29,284 nt of DNA from a virus. The notes under the pieces are model-generated. The model had not been told where the DNA came from. It made no database searches and worked only from the letters and a program-made list of their open reading frames with translations. Position 1 is the stretch's first letter. The number at the start of each line of letters is the position of its first letter. The stretch covers positions 1 through 29,284 of the IMG/VR virus record IMGVR_UViG_3300037041_000526. The stretch is one strand, 5' to 3'. Position numbers and translations under genes: made by a program. Shown here in pieces: positions 1 through 5,501 of the stretch.

Positions 1-148
1 CGCCACCTTCGAAGCAATCATTGCGGCAGAGACTTGCAGCAAGCGAAAAGACGATGTTCGATTCCTGATGGAATATCTATTCAACGAGAAGTTTCGGCAG
101 CACGTCAGCGACGAATGCTGGAAGGCTGTGCAAGAGTTAACCCGATAA
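1..148 (+). CDS. C-terminal end of an unknown protein (partial)
   Basis: This open frame enters from the left edge (first full codon at 2) and ends at TAA 146-148. It shows 48 residues, rich in charged residues and helix formers, with two Cys and one Trp near the end (DECWKAVQEL). I recognise no family. It is followed directly by a strong GC-rich hairpin, so it is probably the last gene of an upstream transcription unit. The small size and unbroken frame support it as coding, but the start is outside the window. Confidence 0.6.
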   Translation, partial: ATFEAIIAAETCSKRKDDVRFLMEYLFNEKFRQHVSDECWKAVQELTR

Positions 149-155
149 ACGAACG

Positions 156-196
156 GCCCCGCTGTCAGATGGGCAGCGGGGCAAATGTTAAATTTT
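156..196 (+). terminator. Hairpin terminator after the first partial gene
   Basis: A perfect 9-bp stem pairs GCCCCGCTG (156-164) with CAGCGGGGC (174-182) around a 9-nt loop. It is followed by an AT-rich stretch ending in TTTT at 193-196, which also holds the upstream box of the next promoter. The T tract is weak and displaced, so termination efficiency is uncertain. Confidence 0.65.
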
Positions 197-236
197 CAAG
201 ATGCTGTTGACAATACCGGAAACGCTACTATCTTTG
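186..236 (+). promoter_or_regulatory. Early promoter 1 (Bacteroidota-type, with TGTTAAAT box)
   Basis: The -33 element TTG (207-209) and the -7 element TATCTTTG (229-236) are separated by 19 bp, as expected for the Bacteroidota primary sigma factor. An upstream box, TGTTAAATTTTCA (186-198), lies 21 bp before the TTG. The same box, spacing and following CTGTTGACAA recur at 822-849. Transcription would start near 243, leaving a short A/C-rich leader before the ATG at 264. Confidence 0.8.
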
Positions 237-263
237 ACCCAGTAACGAACAACAACACACGCC

Positions 264-800
264 ATGAACGCCACCACCGAACTCATCCAAGTAAAGGGCT
301 ACAAAGTATTGGGAGCATCTGACGAAGGTCAGTGTGACCGCTGCGGCAAGCAAGGTCTGAAGCGCACCGTAGCCATTCAGGCCGTTGATGCTGATGGCCT
401 TGGGTTCAGTGATTCCGTTGAACATTGGGGCGTGTGCTGTGCTGCTTACGCTAAGTACGGATCGAAAGGCAGTAAGGCTATGGCCCGCATCGAAGCCGAG
501 GCTACCAGGGCTGACAACGATCGGGCTTACGAAATTGAGACCAAGGGCAAGCGCATCGCAGCTGACCTGACCTACACCTACAAAGTAATGTTCCCAGTCT
601 CGCACACTGAGACCCTGACCTTTGATTGCTTGAAGAGTGCAGCGAATCGCAAGTATGCCATGACGGGCCGTTCATTGGTGGGCAGCTACTTCGCATCCAA
701 TGATCAGGGGCATATCGTTCGTGTTGATGGAAAAGATGCCGCCGATGTTTCTTTCTACGCAGAACGGGGATTCGTACAAGCAACGGCACCCGTGGCATAA
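264..800 (+). CDS. Small early protein with Cys pairs, possible zinc binding
   Basis: This 178-residue protein has CDRCG at residues 24-28 and a Cys pair (WGVCC) at 55-59, which could together form a small zinc site. The remainder is mixed alpha/beta with no domain I can name. It is the first gene behind early promoter 1 and starts after the CA-rich leader ACACGCC, so the ATG at 264 is well supported. No Shine-Dalgarno sequence is present, as usual in Bacteroidota. The function is unknown. As an early phage gene it may act in host takeover, but that is inference from position only. Confidence 0.8.
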   Translation: MNATTELIQVKGYKVLGASDEGQCDRCGKQGLKRTVAIQAVDADGLGFSDSVEHWGVCCAAYAKYGSKGSKAMARIEAEATRADNDRAYEIETKGKRIAADLTYTYKVMFPVSHTETLTFDCLKSAANRKYAMTGRSLVGSYFASNDQGHIVRVDGKDAADVSFYAERGFVQATAPVA

Positions 801-821
801 GCTGCTGACGGAATAGCCAAT

Positions 822-872
822 TGTTAAATTTTCACCTTGCTGTTGACAACAGCGAAAAGTCTGCTACATTTG
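822..872 (+). promoter_or_regulatory. Early promoter 2 with 15-bp dyad over the -33 element
   Basis: The box TGTTAAATTTTCA (822-834) is followed after 5 nt by CTGTTGACAA (840-849). TTG (843-845) and TACATTTG (865-872) are 19 bp apart. The layout matches promoter 1 base for base in spacing. The -33 region lies inside a perfect dyad, GCTGTTG-A-CAACAGC (839-853), a candidate operator. Confidence 0.82.
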
Positions 873-898
873 TCAAGTCAACGAAACACACACACGCC

Positions 899-1102
899 AT
901 GAACATCTACAAGCAAGCCGAAGTCCACACGCTTACCGAAGGTCTTTTGATTTACAAGGCCGGAGAAAGCTACTTCGTAGTGTCGCACATGGGCGAAGGC
1001 AAGACCAGCGTAATCTACGGGGTTACGAATACTGAACGTAAAGCAAGGAACGAGGCCGCTCGTGTTCTGAAGTATTCGCCGAACGAATTGATTGCAGCCT
1101 AA
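899..1102 (+). CDS. Small early protein, unknown function
   Basis: The protein has 67 residues. The frame is open from 821, but the promoter elements lie at 822-872, so the ATG at 899, just after the leader ACACACACACGCC, is the real start. It has no Cys, no membrane segment and no recognisable domain. The C-terminal half is basic and probably helical (TNTERKARNEAARVLKYS). It is monocistronic, bounded by its own promoter and by a very stable hairpin downstream, which suggests a highly expressed early gene. Confidence 0.75.
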   Translation: MNIYKQAEVHTLTEGLLIYKAGESYFVVSHMGEGKTSVIYGVTNTERKARNEAARVLKYSPNELIAA

Positions 1103-1108
1103 CCACAT

Positions 1109-1162
1109 AGGCCGGACCCGCCCCCCCATAGTTATTGAGTTGCAAGGGGGCGGGCCGGACCT
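1109..1162 (+). terminator. Long GC-rich hairpin between early genes
   Basis: CCCGCCCCC (1117-1125) pairs perfectly with GGGGGCGGG (1146-1154). After one bulged A on each side the stem continues with GGCC/CCGG-type pairing (1112-1115 with 1155-1158) and AGG/CCT (1109-1111 with 1160-1162), giving 16 pairs. The loop is about 20 nt. No T tract follows, so it may be a terminator, a processing or stability element, or an attenuator of the next gene, whose CA-repeat leader begins at 1166. Confidence 0.6.
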
Positions 1163-1186
1163 AATCACACACACACAGACACGACA

Positions 1187-1570
1187 ATGGAACGCAAGAC
1201 CTACTACCTATTCGGAGAAACGAACTACTACCAGGCTGCGAGGAACGCCAAGTTCAAGCACCGCCGTCGAATCGCCTGTCGCTTCTTCGACGGGACCGCA
1301 GAACAAGCAAGCCTAAAGCTGATGGGCTACTTGACGGACGAGTGCGATGACTACTACTGGAGCGATGACGCGAAGAGCATCACCTACGGCAACGCCGTCA
1401 TCTTCACTCTTGGCGAGATGAGTTACCACGATGACGGCTACACGTGGGAGTTCATTTCTGCTGATGAGATGAACGAAGAAGATGCTCGACTGGCGAATGA
1501 TATGTCGCTGCTGTCTGACGCAGACGAGGCGATGCTGAAGGACAAGTACGATCTGAACGGACAAGACTAA
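1187..1570 (+). CDS. Acidic early protein, unknown function
   Basis: This 127-residue protein has a basic, Tyr-rich N-terminus (YYLFGETNYYQAARNAKFKH) and a very acidic C-terminal half rich in Asp and Glu. The leader is CACACACACACA (1166-1177), then ATG at 1187. I recognise no family. Strongly acidic early phage proteins are sometimes DNA mimics or inhibitors, but nothing in the sequence proves that here. No promoter was found between the upstream hairpin and the ATG, so it may depend on read-through from promoter 2. Confidence 0.75.
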   Translation: MERKTYYLFGETNYYQAARNAKFKHRRRIACRFFDGTAEQASLKLMGYLTDECDDYYWSDDAKSITYGNAVIFTLGEMSYHDDGYTWEFISADEMNEEDARLANDMSLLSDADEAMLKDKYDLNGQD

Positions 1571-1583
1571 AACCAAACCAACC

Positions 1584-2042
1584 ATGAAACATTACGGTCA
1601 TTCAATCACGACGAGCGCGGCTCAAATCAACGACATCAAGACCCTGCACACGCAGACCGACACCGGATTTGAAGGTGCCTGTCCGGATGGTGACACGGTG
1701 TTTCTTTACAGCATCACCATCATCGATCAGGTGATTGAGATCTACGCGGAAACTGCTGAAGAAAGCTACAAGGCTTATCAATACCTGATCGACATGGTCA
1801 ATGCGATGGACCCGTTCGACCTGCTGTGGGCAGAGTTGAAGAAGTCAATCGTGATGGCGCGAACCAACAGCAGCACGCTCACGTCGAAAGACGATACCAG
1901 CGTGCAGGTCAGGGCCGGGGAGATCATGATGGTCCGTGCTGACGCGTTGATGAAAACGAAGCTGACAGACGATGAAGCGGTGAGCATTGCCGCCTCGTTG
2001 CTGGCTAACGTGGACCATGCGCAAATCAACGGACTGAAATGA
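1584..2042 (+). CDS. Early protein, unknown function
   Basis: The protein has 152 residues and starts 13 nt after the previous gene with an A/C-rich leader (AAACCAAACCAACC). The N-terminal half looks like a beta-rich domain (DGDTVFLYSITIIDQVIEIY) and the rest is helical. I recognise no family. The stop overlaps the ATG of the next gene (ATGA at 2039-2042), so the two are translationally coupled. Confidence 0.75.
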   Translation: MKHYGHSITTSAAQINDIKTLHTQTDTGFEGACPDGDTVFLYSITIIDQVIEIYAETAEESYKAYQYLIDMVNAMDPFDLLWAELKKSIVMARTNSSTLTSKDDTSVQVRAGEIMMVRADALMKTKLTDDEAVSIAASLLANVDHAQINGLK

Positions 2043-2293
2043 ACAGCGAAGTGACCATTCGACTCTTCCGTTTGCAGAGCGGCATCAAACGACTCTGCAC
2101 AGGGCCGGGATATATGTGGCTATTCGAAGACATCCCGTACATCACATCCGCAGCGAACACAACCAAGGCGAAGGAACACGTTCGCGCTATCTGCAACGGC
2201 AGGATTTGTCCGGCATGGGAACCAGTGCTGGATCAGATGGAACGGGCACTGGAAGCGAAGGGCTACGAGCCGTTGGGACAGGATGTTAAATGA
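2039..2293 (+). CDS. Small early protein, unknown function
   Basis: The protein has 84 residues and overlaps the preceding gene by 4 bp. It contains two Cys (IKRLCTGPG and ICNGRICPAW region) and a helical C-terminus, and has no domain I can name. Its last codons overlap the TGTTAAAT box of early promoter 3 (2284-2291), so the end of this gene also carries regulatory sequence for the recombination genes. Confidence 0.72.
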   Translation: MNSEVTIRLFRLQSGIKRLCTGPGYMWLFEDIPYITSAANTTKAKEHVRAICNGRICPAWEPVLDQMERALEAKGYEPLGQDVK

Positions 2294-2334
2294 TGCTAAC
2301 GATGTTAGCAAGAACGGATTCACTATTACATTTC
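2284..2334 (+). promoter_or_regulatory. Early promoter 3 with dyad, drives the recombination genes
   Basis: TGTTAAAT (2284-2291) lies 21 bp before TTA (2305-2307), which is 19 bp before TACATTTC (2327-2334). This is the same three-part geometry as promoters 1 and 2, with one mismatch each in the -33 and -7 elements. A perfect dyad, GCTAAC-GAT-GTTAGC (2295-2309), overlaps the -33 element and is a candidate repressor site. The CA-repeat leader (2336-2350) runs straight into the ATG at 2351. Confidence 0.72.
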
Positions 2335-2350
2335 GACACACACACACACA

Positions 2351-3115
2351 ATGGAAAACGAAGAACTGATTTTGAACCACGATGCGAACCTTGGCACGAA
2401 CACGATGCCAGGCTTCGGAACAAAGGATGCATTCGAACTGGCACAGCGACAGGCGATGGCGTTGTGCAAGTCAACGCTGGTGCCGAAGGACTACCAAGGT
2501 GTCAACAACTTGGGGAACTGCCTGATCGCGTTGGACATGGCCTATCGCATCGGAGCGAATCCGATGTTGGTGATGCAGAACCTGTACGTTGTGCAAGGCC
2601 GACCCGGATGGAGCAGCACCTTTCTCATTGCATCGGTCAATCATTGCGGCAAGTACACGGCATTGCGCTACGAGGAGCGTGGCGTTGAAGGCGAGAAGGA
2701 CTACGCTGTGCGGGCATGGGCGAACGAGAAAGCAAGTGGTGAACGACTGAACGGAACGTGGATAACCTGGGCAATGGTGGAGCAGGAAGGATGGTCGAAG
2801 AAAGCTGGCAGCAAGTGGCTGACGATGCCGGGGCAGATGTTCAAATACAGGGCTGCGGGATTTTGGGTACGGACCTATGCACCCGAAATTTCAATGGGGC
2901 TGCTCACGGCTGAAGAAGTGCAGGACATCACACCGACGAAGCCAACGGTGCAGCAGTCTATCAGATGGACGCAGAAGCAGATGGATGACTGCAAGTTCCA
3001 GGTCGAAGTGATTGGACGCGTGAGCGCAGATGAGATACTTGAGCAGTACCCGAACCTGGTACAGGATCAGCGTGACATCGTAGCGACTTACACCTTTCAA
3101 GCACAAGGAGCATGA
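2351..3115 (+). CDS. recT: RecT-like single-strand annealing protein
   Basis: This 254-residue protein resembles RecT-type recombinases. Its hallmark block at about residues 55-100 contains NCLIALDMAYRIGANPMLV, then MQNLYVVQGRPGWSSTFLI, followed by a conserved basic/aromatic core around KWLTMPGQMFKYRAAGFW. Such proteins anneal complementary single strands during phage recombination and replication. The next gene encodes a YqaJ-type exonuclease and overlaps by 4 bp, the usual exonuclease plus annealing protein pair, which strengthens the call. The start follows a 15-nt CA repeat directly. The assignment is by remembered family pattern, not by a search. Confidence 0.75.
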   Translation: MENEELILNHDANLGTNTMPGFGTKDAFELAQRQAMALCKSTLVPKDYQGVNNLGNCLIALDMAYRIGANPMLVMQNLYVVQGRPGWSSTFLIASVNHCGKYTALRYEERGVEGEKDYAVRAWANEKASGERLNGTWITWAMVEQEGWSKKAGSKWLTMPGQMFKYRAAGFWVRTYAPEISMGLLTAEEVQDITPTKPTVQQSIRWTQKQMDDCKFQVEVIGRVSADEILEQYPNLVQDQRDIVATYTFQAQGA

Positions 3116-3888
3116 TCGCGCTGACGGCACAAGACGTAGGGTGGAAGCAGACCAGGATGGGGAAGTTCACAGCCAGCACCATCGGGCAGTTGATGACATC
3201 ACCACGGAACAAGGCAGACCGCGAAGCTGGTGGGTGGTCAGCAACAGCGATGAAGCTGATCAAGGTCAAAGCGATTGAACGGCTGACTGGGCAGTACATA
3301 CGGGGAAGTGAAGTGGAAGCGATGCGCCGTGGCCTGTTGCTTGAACCTGCTGCGCTGCATCTGCTGAACAGGCATTGGAGGAACGTGGATGTCACAACGT
3401 GGCAGGAGTTCAACTCCTTCATCGGTGCGACACCGGATGGCCTGGTTGACCAAGGGACAGCAACGATGGATTTGAAATGCCCGATGAACGCGGCCGATGT
3501 CCTTCTGTTTCAAGATGAAGTGCAAGACGGAAGCTGGGAATCTCTTCTCGCGTGGGACAAGGACTACGCGTGGCAGATCATGACGCAAAGTCTTTGCTGT
3601 GAGTTGAACACCTGCTGGCTGGTCTACTTCACGGACCGTCTATCGATTCGCAAGTTCGAAGATGACGAGCGCGAAGAAGTGCAGAGTCTCATTGACCAAC
3701 GGGCTGAACTGCACAGCCAGGAATCGCTTTACCCTTGGTCGTACACCTTCGATTCGGACGGCTACTACTTCGCAGCAAAGCGATTCGAAAGGACTGACGA
3801 AATCACGATTCAGTTGCTTTCGACATTGGCAAGGGCGAACGAGGAATGTGATCGGCAGGTGGAACGTCTTAAAGCAATGATCCAATGA
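3112..3888 (+). CDS. YqaJ-type viral recombinase exonuclease
   Basis: This 258-residue protein has the lambda-exonuclease/YqaJ fold signature: RRGLLLEPAALHLL (E78), FIGATPDGLV (D109), MDLKCP (D120, K122) and a helix with AWQIMTQSLC. Acidic residues and Lys in this order form the PD-(D/E)XK metal site. The family degrades one strand of double-stranded ends so that the annealing partner can load. Here the E of the usual E-x-K is D, a conservative change. It is coupled to the RecT-like gene by ATGA. An AAGGAG sequence lies just before the ATG, one of few Shine-Dalgarno-like sites in the window. Confidence 0.85.
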   Translation: MIALTAQDVGWKQTRMGKFTASTIGQLMTSPRNKADREAGGWSATAMKLIKVKAIERLTGQYIRGSEVEAMRRGLLLEPAALHLLNRHWRNVDVTTWQEFNSFIGATPDGLVDQGTATMDLKCPMNAADVLLFQDEVQDGSWESLLAWDKDYAWQIMTQSLCCELNTCWLVYFTDRLSIRKFEDDEREEVQSLIDQRAELHSQESLYPWSYTFDSDGYYFAAKRFERTDEITIQLLSTLARANEECDRQVERLKAMIQ

Positions 3889-4292
3889 GCAGCGTCATGG
3901 TACTTCCGTCGAAGATGAACGAGGGCGATGAGTTCGCATCTCAGCATCCACCACGCCTATACACCTACGAACTCAACGGCGTGATACACACCTTGTCGGA
4001 TGAAGAACGACAGGCAGGTGAGCGCATTGGCTATCAGACCTACGATCAGTACGCACAGACAGCTACGGTCTATGAGGAAGGTCATGGTGGGTGGGAGTTC
4101 TTCGACCAACGACCGGGGAAGACGCAGCGTCAGAGTCTGAAAGAGGATGGGCAGTTCTCGTTAGCGGAGGACCAGGCTATCATCTACCTGTATCGCCAAG
4201 GTCATATGTGGGAGATCATCGCGGGCCAGCTGAACAGGAGCATCGGTGCTGTCAGCAGACGTTGGACGAGGATCAGAAACTTCTACCTATGA
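3885..4292 (+). CDS. Protein with C-terminal Myb/SANT-like DNA-binding domain
   Basis: The protein has 135 residues. Residues 91-131 (FSLAEDQAIIYLYRQGHMW, then EIIAGQLNRSIGAVSRRWTRI) look like a three-helix Myb/SANT or helix-turn-helix unit, with the typical pattern of an acidic first helix, a Trp, and GQLNRSIGAVSRRW as recognition helix. The N-terminal 90 residues are unrecognised and include a WEFFDQRPG segment. ATGA overlap couples it to the exonuclease gene. It may regulate transcription or assist replication, but the target is unknown. Confidence 0.75.
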   Translation: MSSVMVLPSKMNEGDEFASQHPPRLYTYELNGVIHTLSDEERQAGERIGYQTYDQYAQTATVYEEGHGGWEFFDQRPGKTQRQSLKEDGQFSLAEDQAIIYLYRQGHMWEIIAGQLNRSIGAVSRRWTRIRNFYL

Positions 4293-4570
4293 AGTGGGCA
4301 GTATTTCCAACTGGTCGCAGGGCTACAACGATGCCAAGCTACAAGGGACACATCGCGCTTCATGCGTTTCTATGCGGAGCGTGGGCTATCACGCGGGGCA
4401 ATTCATCTCTGAGCATGGGTGACGTGTTCGTCATGGGCAGCAAGGAAGGACTACCGAAAGGGGAAGACCTGCATGATGCGATGCGCATAGCTGAACGCTA
4501 TGGGAGTGAGTTTGTGGACAGCGAGAATCCTAACCGTTTCTCACAGCCTGTTCAAGGCGAATTGTTTTAG
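4289..4570 (+). CDS. Small protein with C-terminal clamp-binding-like motif
   Basis: The protein has 93 residues. The frame is open further upstream, but the ATG at 4289 overlaps the preceding stop by 4 bp (ATGA) like most junctions here, so it is the preferred start. The body contains MPSYKGHIALHAFLCGAW and a helical segment LHDAMRIAERYG. The protein ends in QPVQGELF; QGELF fits the Q-x-x-L-F pattern by which bacterial proteins bind the DNA polymerase sliding clamp. With the replication genes following, a link to the replisome is plausible but unproven. Confidence 0.72.
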   Translation: MKWAVFPTGRRATTMPSYKGHIALHAFLCGAWAITRGNSSLSMGDVFVMGSKEGLPKGEDLHDAMRIAERYGSEFVDSENPNRFSQPVQGELF

Positions 4571-4580
4571 CTTATCTTTA
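4551..4580 (+). promoter_or_regulatory. Possible promoter before the replication genes
   Basis: TATCTTTA (4573-4580) lies 19 bp after TTC (4551-4553), a near match to the TTG/TAnnTTTG promoter with one mismatch in each element. It has no TGTTAAAT box. It would produce a leader of about 110 nt that carries competing hairpins (4637-4690). The call is moderate because neither element is perfect. Confidence 0.4.
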
Positions 4581-4616
4581 ACCCGTCACGCAAGTGACCG
4601 CTGGTGTCCGACAGCG

Positions 4617-4712
4617 ATGAAGAACAAACCACATACCGCCCCAATGGGAACGTACCTGCGGACACAGGTGCAAGTACCTGCGGGGCGTTTCTTTTGCCAT
4701 GACGCGAGATAG
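4617..4712 (+). CDS. Possible 31-residue leader peptide
   Basis: An open frame of 31 codons runs through the structured leader of the replication operon and ends 14 nt inside the next gene. The product is basic and ends in AGRFFCHDAR. The frame covers both GTACCTGCGG repeats and the terminator-like stem, so its translation would change which hairpin forms. It may be a regulatory leader peptide or a chance frame. The start context (ACAGCG-ATG) is not especially good. Confidence 0.3.
   Translation: MKNKPHTAPMGTYLRTQVQVPAGRFFCHDAR
4637..4695 (+). promoter_or_regulatory. Structured leader with competing hairpins
   Basis: CGCCCC (4637-4642) can pair with GGGGCG (4682-4687), followed by TTTCTTTT, a terminator-like arrangement. 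Inside it, GTACCTG (4652-4658) pairs with CAGGTGC (4665-4671, one G-T pair). The same CAGGT (4665-4669) can instead pair with the downstream ACCTG (4676-4680). The direct repeat GTACCTGCGG (4652-4661 and 4674-4683) creates this choice. The layout suggests an attenuator or a switch just before the replication initiator. Confidence 0.4.
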
Positions 4713-5499
4713 CATAATCATCTACCGCAGCTGGTACGAGGCGATCAAGGAACTTGACGCTGATGTGAAGGTCTCGCTGTACGAGGCGATCATCCACTAC
4801 GGGCTGAACCAGGAAGAGCCGAAGCTGCATGGCATCGCACAGGTCGTGTGGCAACTAATCAAGCCGAACGTCGACGCGAACTATCGGAAGTGGGAGAACG
4901 GGCAGAAGGGAGCGCAGCACGGTGGCAAGGGAGGAAGACCCAAGAAACCCCAAGGAAACCCCACCGAAACCCCACAGGGGATTGAAGTCGAAACCCCAAG
5001 AAAACCCCAACGAAACCCCAAGCGAACCCCCAATGTAAATGTTAATGTAAATGAGAATGAGAATGTAGATGAGAATGTAAAGGAACAAGTGAGTCAAATT
5101 GAATGGCCCGCATGGGCAGGTCCGAACGTCTTGAAGACTTGGAAAGAGTTCAAGGCCTATCGACTCACAACGCATCGGGCCAAGTACAAGTCGAGCAGCA
5201 CAGAGCAGCACGCGGTGAACCTGCTTGCCAAGTATTACACGAAGGGCGAAGAATGCTTTGATGGTCTTAACCTTGCAATGGCGAAGGGATGGAGATTCCC
5301 TGTTGACCCGAAAGACCTTGCGCCGAAGCAGCCCAACGGCAAGCCATTCGAAGTAACCACCGAAGACAAGATGAGCGAGCAGAAGAGAATCCGGCTGGAG
5401 ATCGAAGAACGGTACGGCATCGAACCAGGTGGAGCAATCACGAAGGACATGGTGCCGAGAGAACAATGGGCGGTGATGGGCATGGATAAAATGATCTGA
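4699..5499 (+). CDS. Replication initiator / replisome organiser (DUF6291-type N-terminus)
   Basis: This 266-residue protein has three parts. Residues 1-80 match the N-terminal domain of phage replisome-organiser-like proteins (SIIIYRSWYEAIKELDADVK, YEAIIHYGLN, WQLIKPNVDANYRKWENG, ending GGRPKK). A low-complexity linker (about 82-131) is rich in Pro, Asn and Val and is encoded by DNA repeats. A helical C-terminal domain with WKEFKAYRLTTHRAKYKS and GWRFPVDP would contact DNA or helicase. The DnaB-type helicase starts 2 nt after the stop, supporting a role as origin binder and helicase loader. The iterons lie within its own coding sequence, as in lambda O. Confidence 0.78.
   Translation: MTRDSIIIYRSWYEAIKELDADVKVSLYEAIIHYGLNQEEPKLHGIAQVVWQLIKPNVDANYRKWENGQKGAQHGGKGGRPKKPQGNPTETPQGIEVETPRKPQRNPKRTPNVNVNVNENENVDENVKEQVSQIEWPAWAGPNVLKTWKEFKAYRLTTHRAKYKSSSTEQHAVNLLAKYYTKGEECFDGLNLAMAKGWRFPVDPKDLAPKQPNGKPFEVTTEDKMSEQKRIRLEIEERYGIEPGGAITKDMVPREQWAVMGMDKMI
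4944..5079 (+). repeat. Iteron array and AT-rich block: probable replication origin
   Basis: Exact copies of GAAACCCCA start at 4944, 4955, 4966, 4990 and 5012, with single-mismatch copies at 5001 and 5024. The spacing is 11 bp within each group (4944/4955/4966 and 4990/5001/5012). The copies are read in all three codon phases, so the repeat is kept at DNA level and not for a peptide. They are followed directly by eight hexamers of the AATGTA/AATGAG type (5032-5079), 25 percent GC and without any C on this strand. An initiator-binding array beside an easily melted block, inside an initiator gene, is the classic layout of a phage origin. Confidence 0.65.
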
Positions 5500-5501
5500 C
5501 G

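Noticed and set aside
821-898. Upstream extension of the 67-residue early protein
   Set aside because: The extension would be translated from the promoter elements themselves (822-872); the ATG at 899 after the CA leader is the real start.
4091-4288. Upstream extension of the 93-residue protein
   Set aside because: It would overlap almost half of the Myb/SANT-like gene in another frame; the ATGA at 4289 fits the pattern of the operon.
4944-5079. CRISPR-like array
   Set aside because: The repeat unit is 9 bp with 2-bp gaps, lies inside a coding frame, and has no spacer of useful length or cas gene.
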